64,000 bases of DNA, taken from positions 2,676,342-2,740,341 of the forward strand of contig CP001673.1 of assembly GCA_000023725.1 (NCBI GenBank). The letters run 5' to 3'. The notes beneath the pieces are model-generated. The model was given only the letters and a program-made list of their open reading frames with translations, did not search any database and had not been told where the DNA came from. The first letter of the stretch is position 1. Each line of letters begins with the position of its first letter. The stretch is from Flavobacteriaceae bacterium 3519-10. GTDB lineage: Bacteria; Bacteroidota; Bacteroidia; Flavobacteriales; Weeksellaceae. Below, in pieces: positions 63,454 through 64,000 of the stretch. The translations under genes and the position numbers were made by a program.

Positions 63454-63957
63454 CTATTTAATTTCAATACAACCTACTCTGCCGCCTGCATTTCCCGTTG
63501 GCTGGGTTTTGAAATCGTCTTCAGCCGCGTGGATCACGAGCGATTTTCCGACGATATTTTTGGTTTCGTCGCCACAACCAAGGCACCATTGGTCTGTTTT
63601 AAATACAATTCTGGCTGTTCCCTGCTGATTCGCATTCAGATTTCCGATATCTCCTTTATGATGCTGATCGTGGCCCCATTTACCGTGGGATTCGGTCGTA
63701 GGGTTCCAATGGCCGCCCGCGGAACTGGCGTCAGCTGCAGAACAGTCTCCTTTTTCGTGGATATGAACCGCATGTGCTCCTGGCGTCAGTTTATAAACAT
63801 TAAGGTCGAGTTCAACATTTTTGCCCTGTTGGGTAAATTTGGCAGTTCCCTGCGTATCAGTGCCACTTTTAGGTTCGATAACTAAATTTTTCGTCGTTCC
63901 GCATGAAAGTGCGAGTGCTGATCCGAAAAGCAAAGTAGAAATAGTTGCGATTTTCAT
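63454..63957 (-). CDS. sodC: Copper-zinc superoxide dismutase, lipoprotein
   Basis: Disproportionates superoxide in the periplasm or outer-membrane-facing space. 167 residues with a lipoprotein signal (MKIATISTLLFGSALALSC, Cys19). Copper/zinc ligands: His65 and His67 (VHIHEKGDC), His83 (GGHWNP), His91, His99/His100, Asp103 and His143 (LVIHAAEDD). Cys72 and Cys163 (RVGCIEI) are placed for the family disulfide. An extra CLGC pair (Cys125, Cys128) is unusual. A variant -7 box TATCTTTA lies 32 bases upstream near the window edge. Confidence 0.95.
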   Translation of the reverse strand: MKIATISTLLFGSALALSCGTTKNLVIEPKSGTDTQGTAKFTQQGKNVELDLNVYKLTPGAHAVHIHEKGDCSAADASSAGGHWNPTTESHGKWGHDQHHKGDIGNLNANQQGTARIVFKTDQWCLGCGDETKNIVGKSLVIHAAEDDFKTQPTGNAGGRVGCIEIK

Positions 63958-64000
63958 AGTATATATTTTTAAGGTTTAATTGAATGTATAAAGATACCGA

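Overview
The window is chromosomal DNA from a member of the Bacteroidota, most likely class Flavobacteriia, family Weeksellaceae (Chryseobacterium/Kaistella-like). The evidence is direct: many genes are preceded by the Bacteroidota -7 promoter box TAnnTTTG rather than by Shine-Dalgarno sequences. There is a type IX secretion (T9SS) C-terminal sorting domain, the gliding lipoprotein GldH, GLPGLI-family proteins with a TonB-receptor-like barrel, an S46 dipeptidyl-peptidase, RicT (PSP1) upstream of gldH, and DUF3127, DUF2797 and DUF2795-like proteins. I see no insertion sequence, prophage, integrase, CRISPR array, rRNA or plasmid gene; this is a core-genome segment.

Layout. 1-4.6 kb, minus strand: 3'-truncated aldolase gene, NAD kinase with a CBS/ACT protein, a DMT transporter, Leu/Phe-tRNA-protein transferase, and a DUF3127 protein that looks like an SSB (OB-fold-like body, disordered linker, DDLPF tip). 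4.7-5.0 kb: three tRNA genes (Leu-TAG, Gly-GCC, Leu-TAA) from one promoter. 5.1-10.8 kb: a small acidic protein, then a minus-strand DUF2797 / WG-repeat lipoprotein / AsmA-like operon. 10.9-18.6 kb, plus strand: nucleotide-sugar epimerase, DUF2795-like protein, secA, ROK kinase, TPM lipoprotein, DoxX-like protein, lipoprotein MsrA. 18.8-22.4 kb, minus: S46 peptidase and a T9SS-exported Ycf48-like protein. 22.7-28.5 kb: TolC, SprT-like protease, mannose-1-P guanylyltransferase, two glycosyltransferases, SufE. 28.7-34.2 kb: ClpC, TPR protein, phosphohexomutase. 34.3-36.9 kb: feoA-feoB-small Cys-rich protein, with a palindromic operator candidate at its promoter. 37-44.8 kb: two GLPGLI proteins, an outer-membrane barrel, DinB, a JmjC/cupin-like oxygenase and an M14 carboxypeptidase.

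45-53 kb: lepA; an ECF sigma / membrane anti-sigma candidate / Spy-like operon; a DUF2520-KdsC-Maf operon; a DUF1801-type protein; rplY; prs. 53-64 kb: FadL plus SGNH hydrolase lipoprotein, RicT-GldH-PBP1A, SelO, a polytopic membrane protein and a lipoprotein Cu,Zn-SOD.

Functionally the window combines central metabolism, protein export and quality control (SecA, ClpC, MsrA), envelope and polysaccharide biogenesis (epimerase, ManC-like enzyme, glycosyltransferases, KdsC, PBP1A), peptide scavenging (S46, M14, T9SS protein) and iron uptake. The least explained signals are the SSB-like DUF3127 protein, three related structured intergenic elements at about 44.9, 46.9 and 51.4 kb, the Feo operator, and a ROK kinase without its zinc motif. 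I did not find an unmistakable new multi-gene system.
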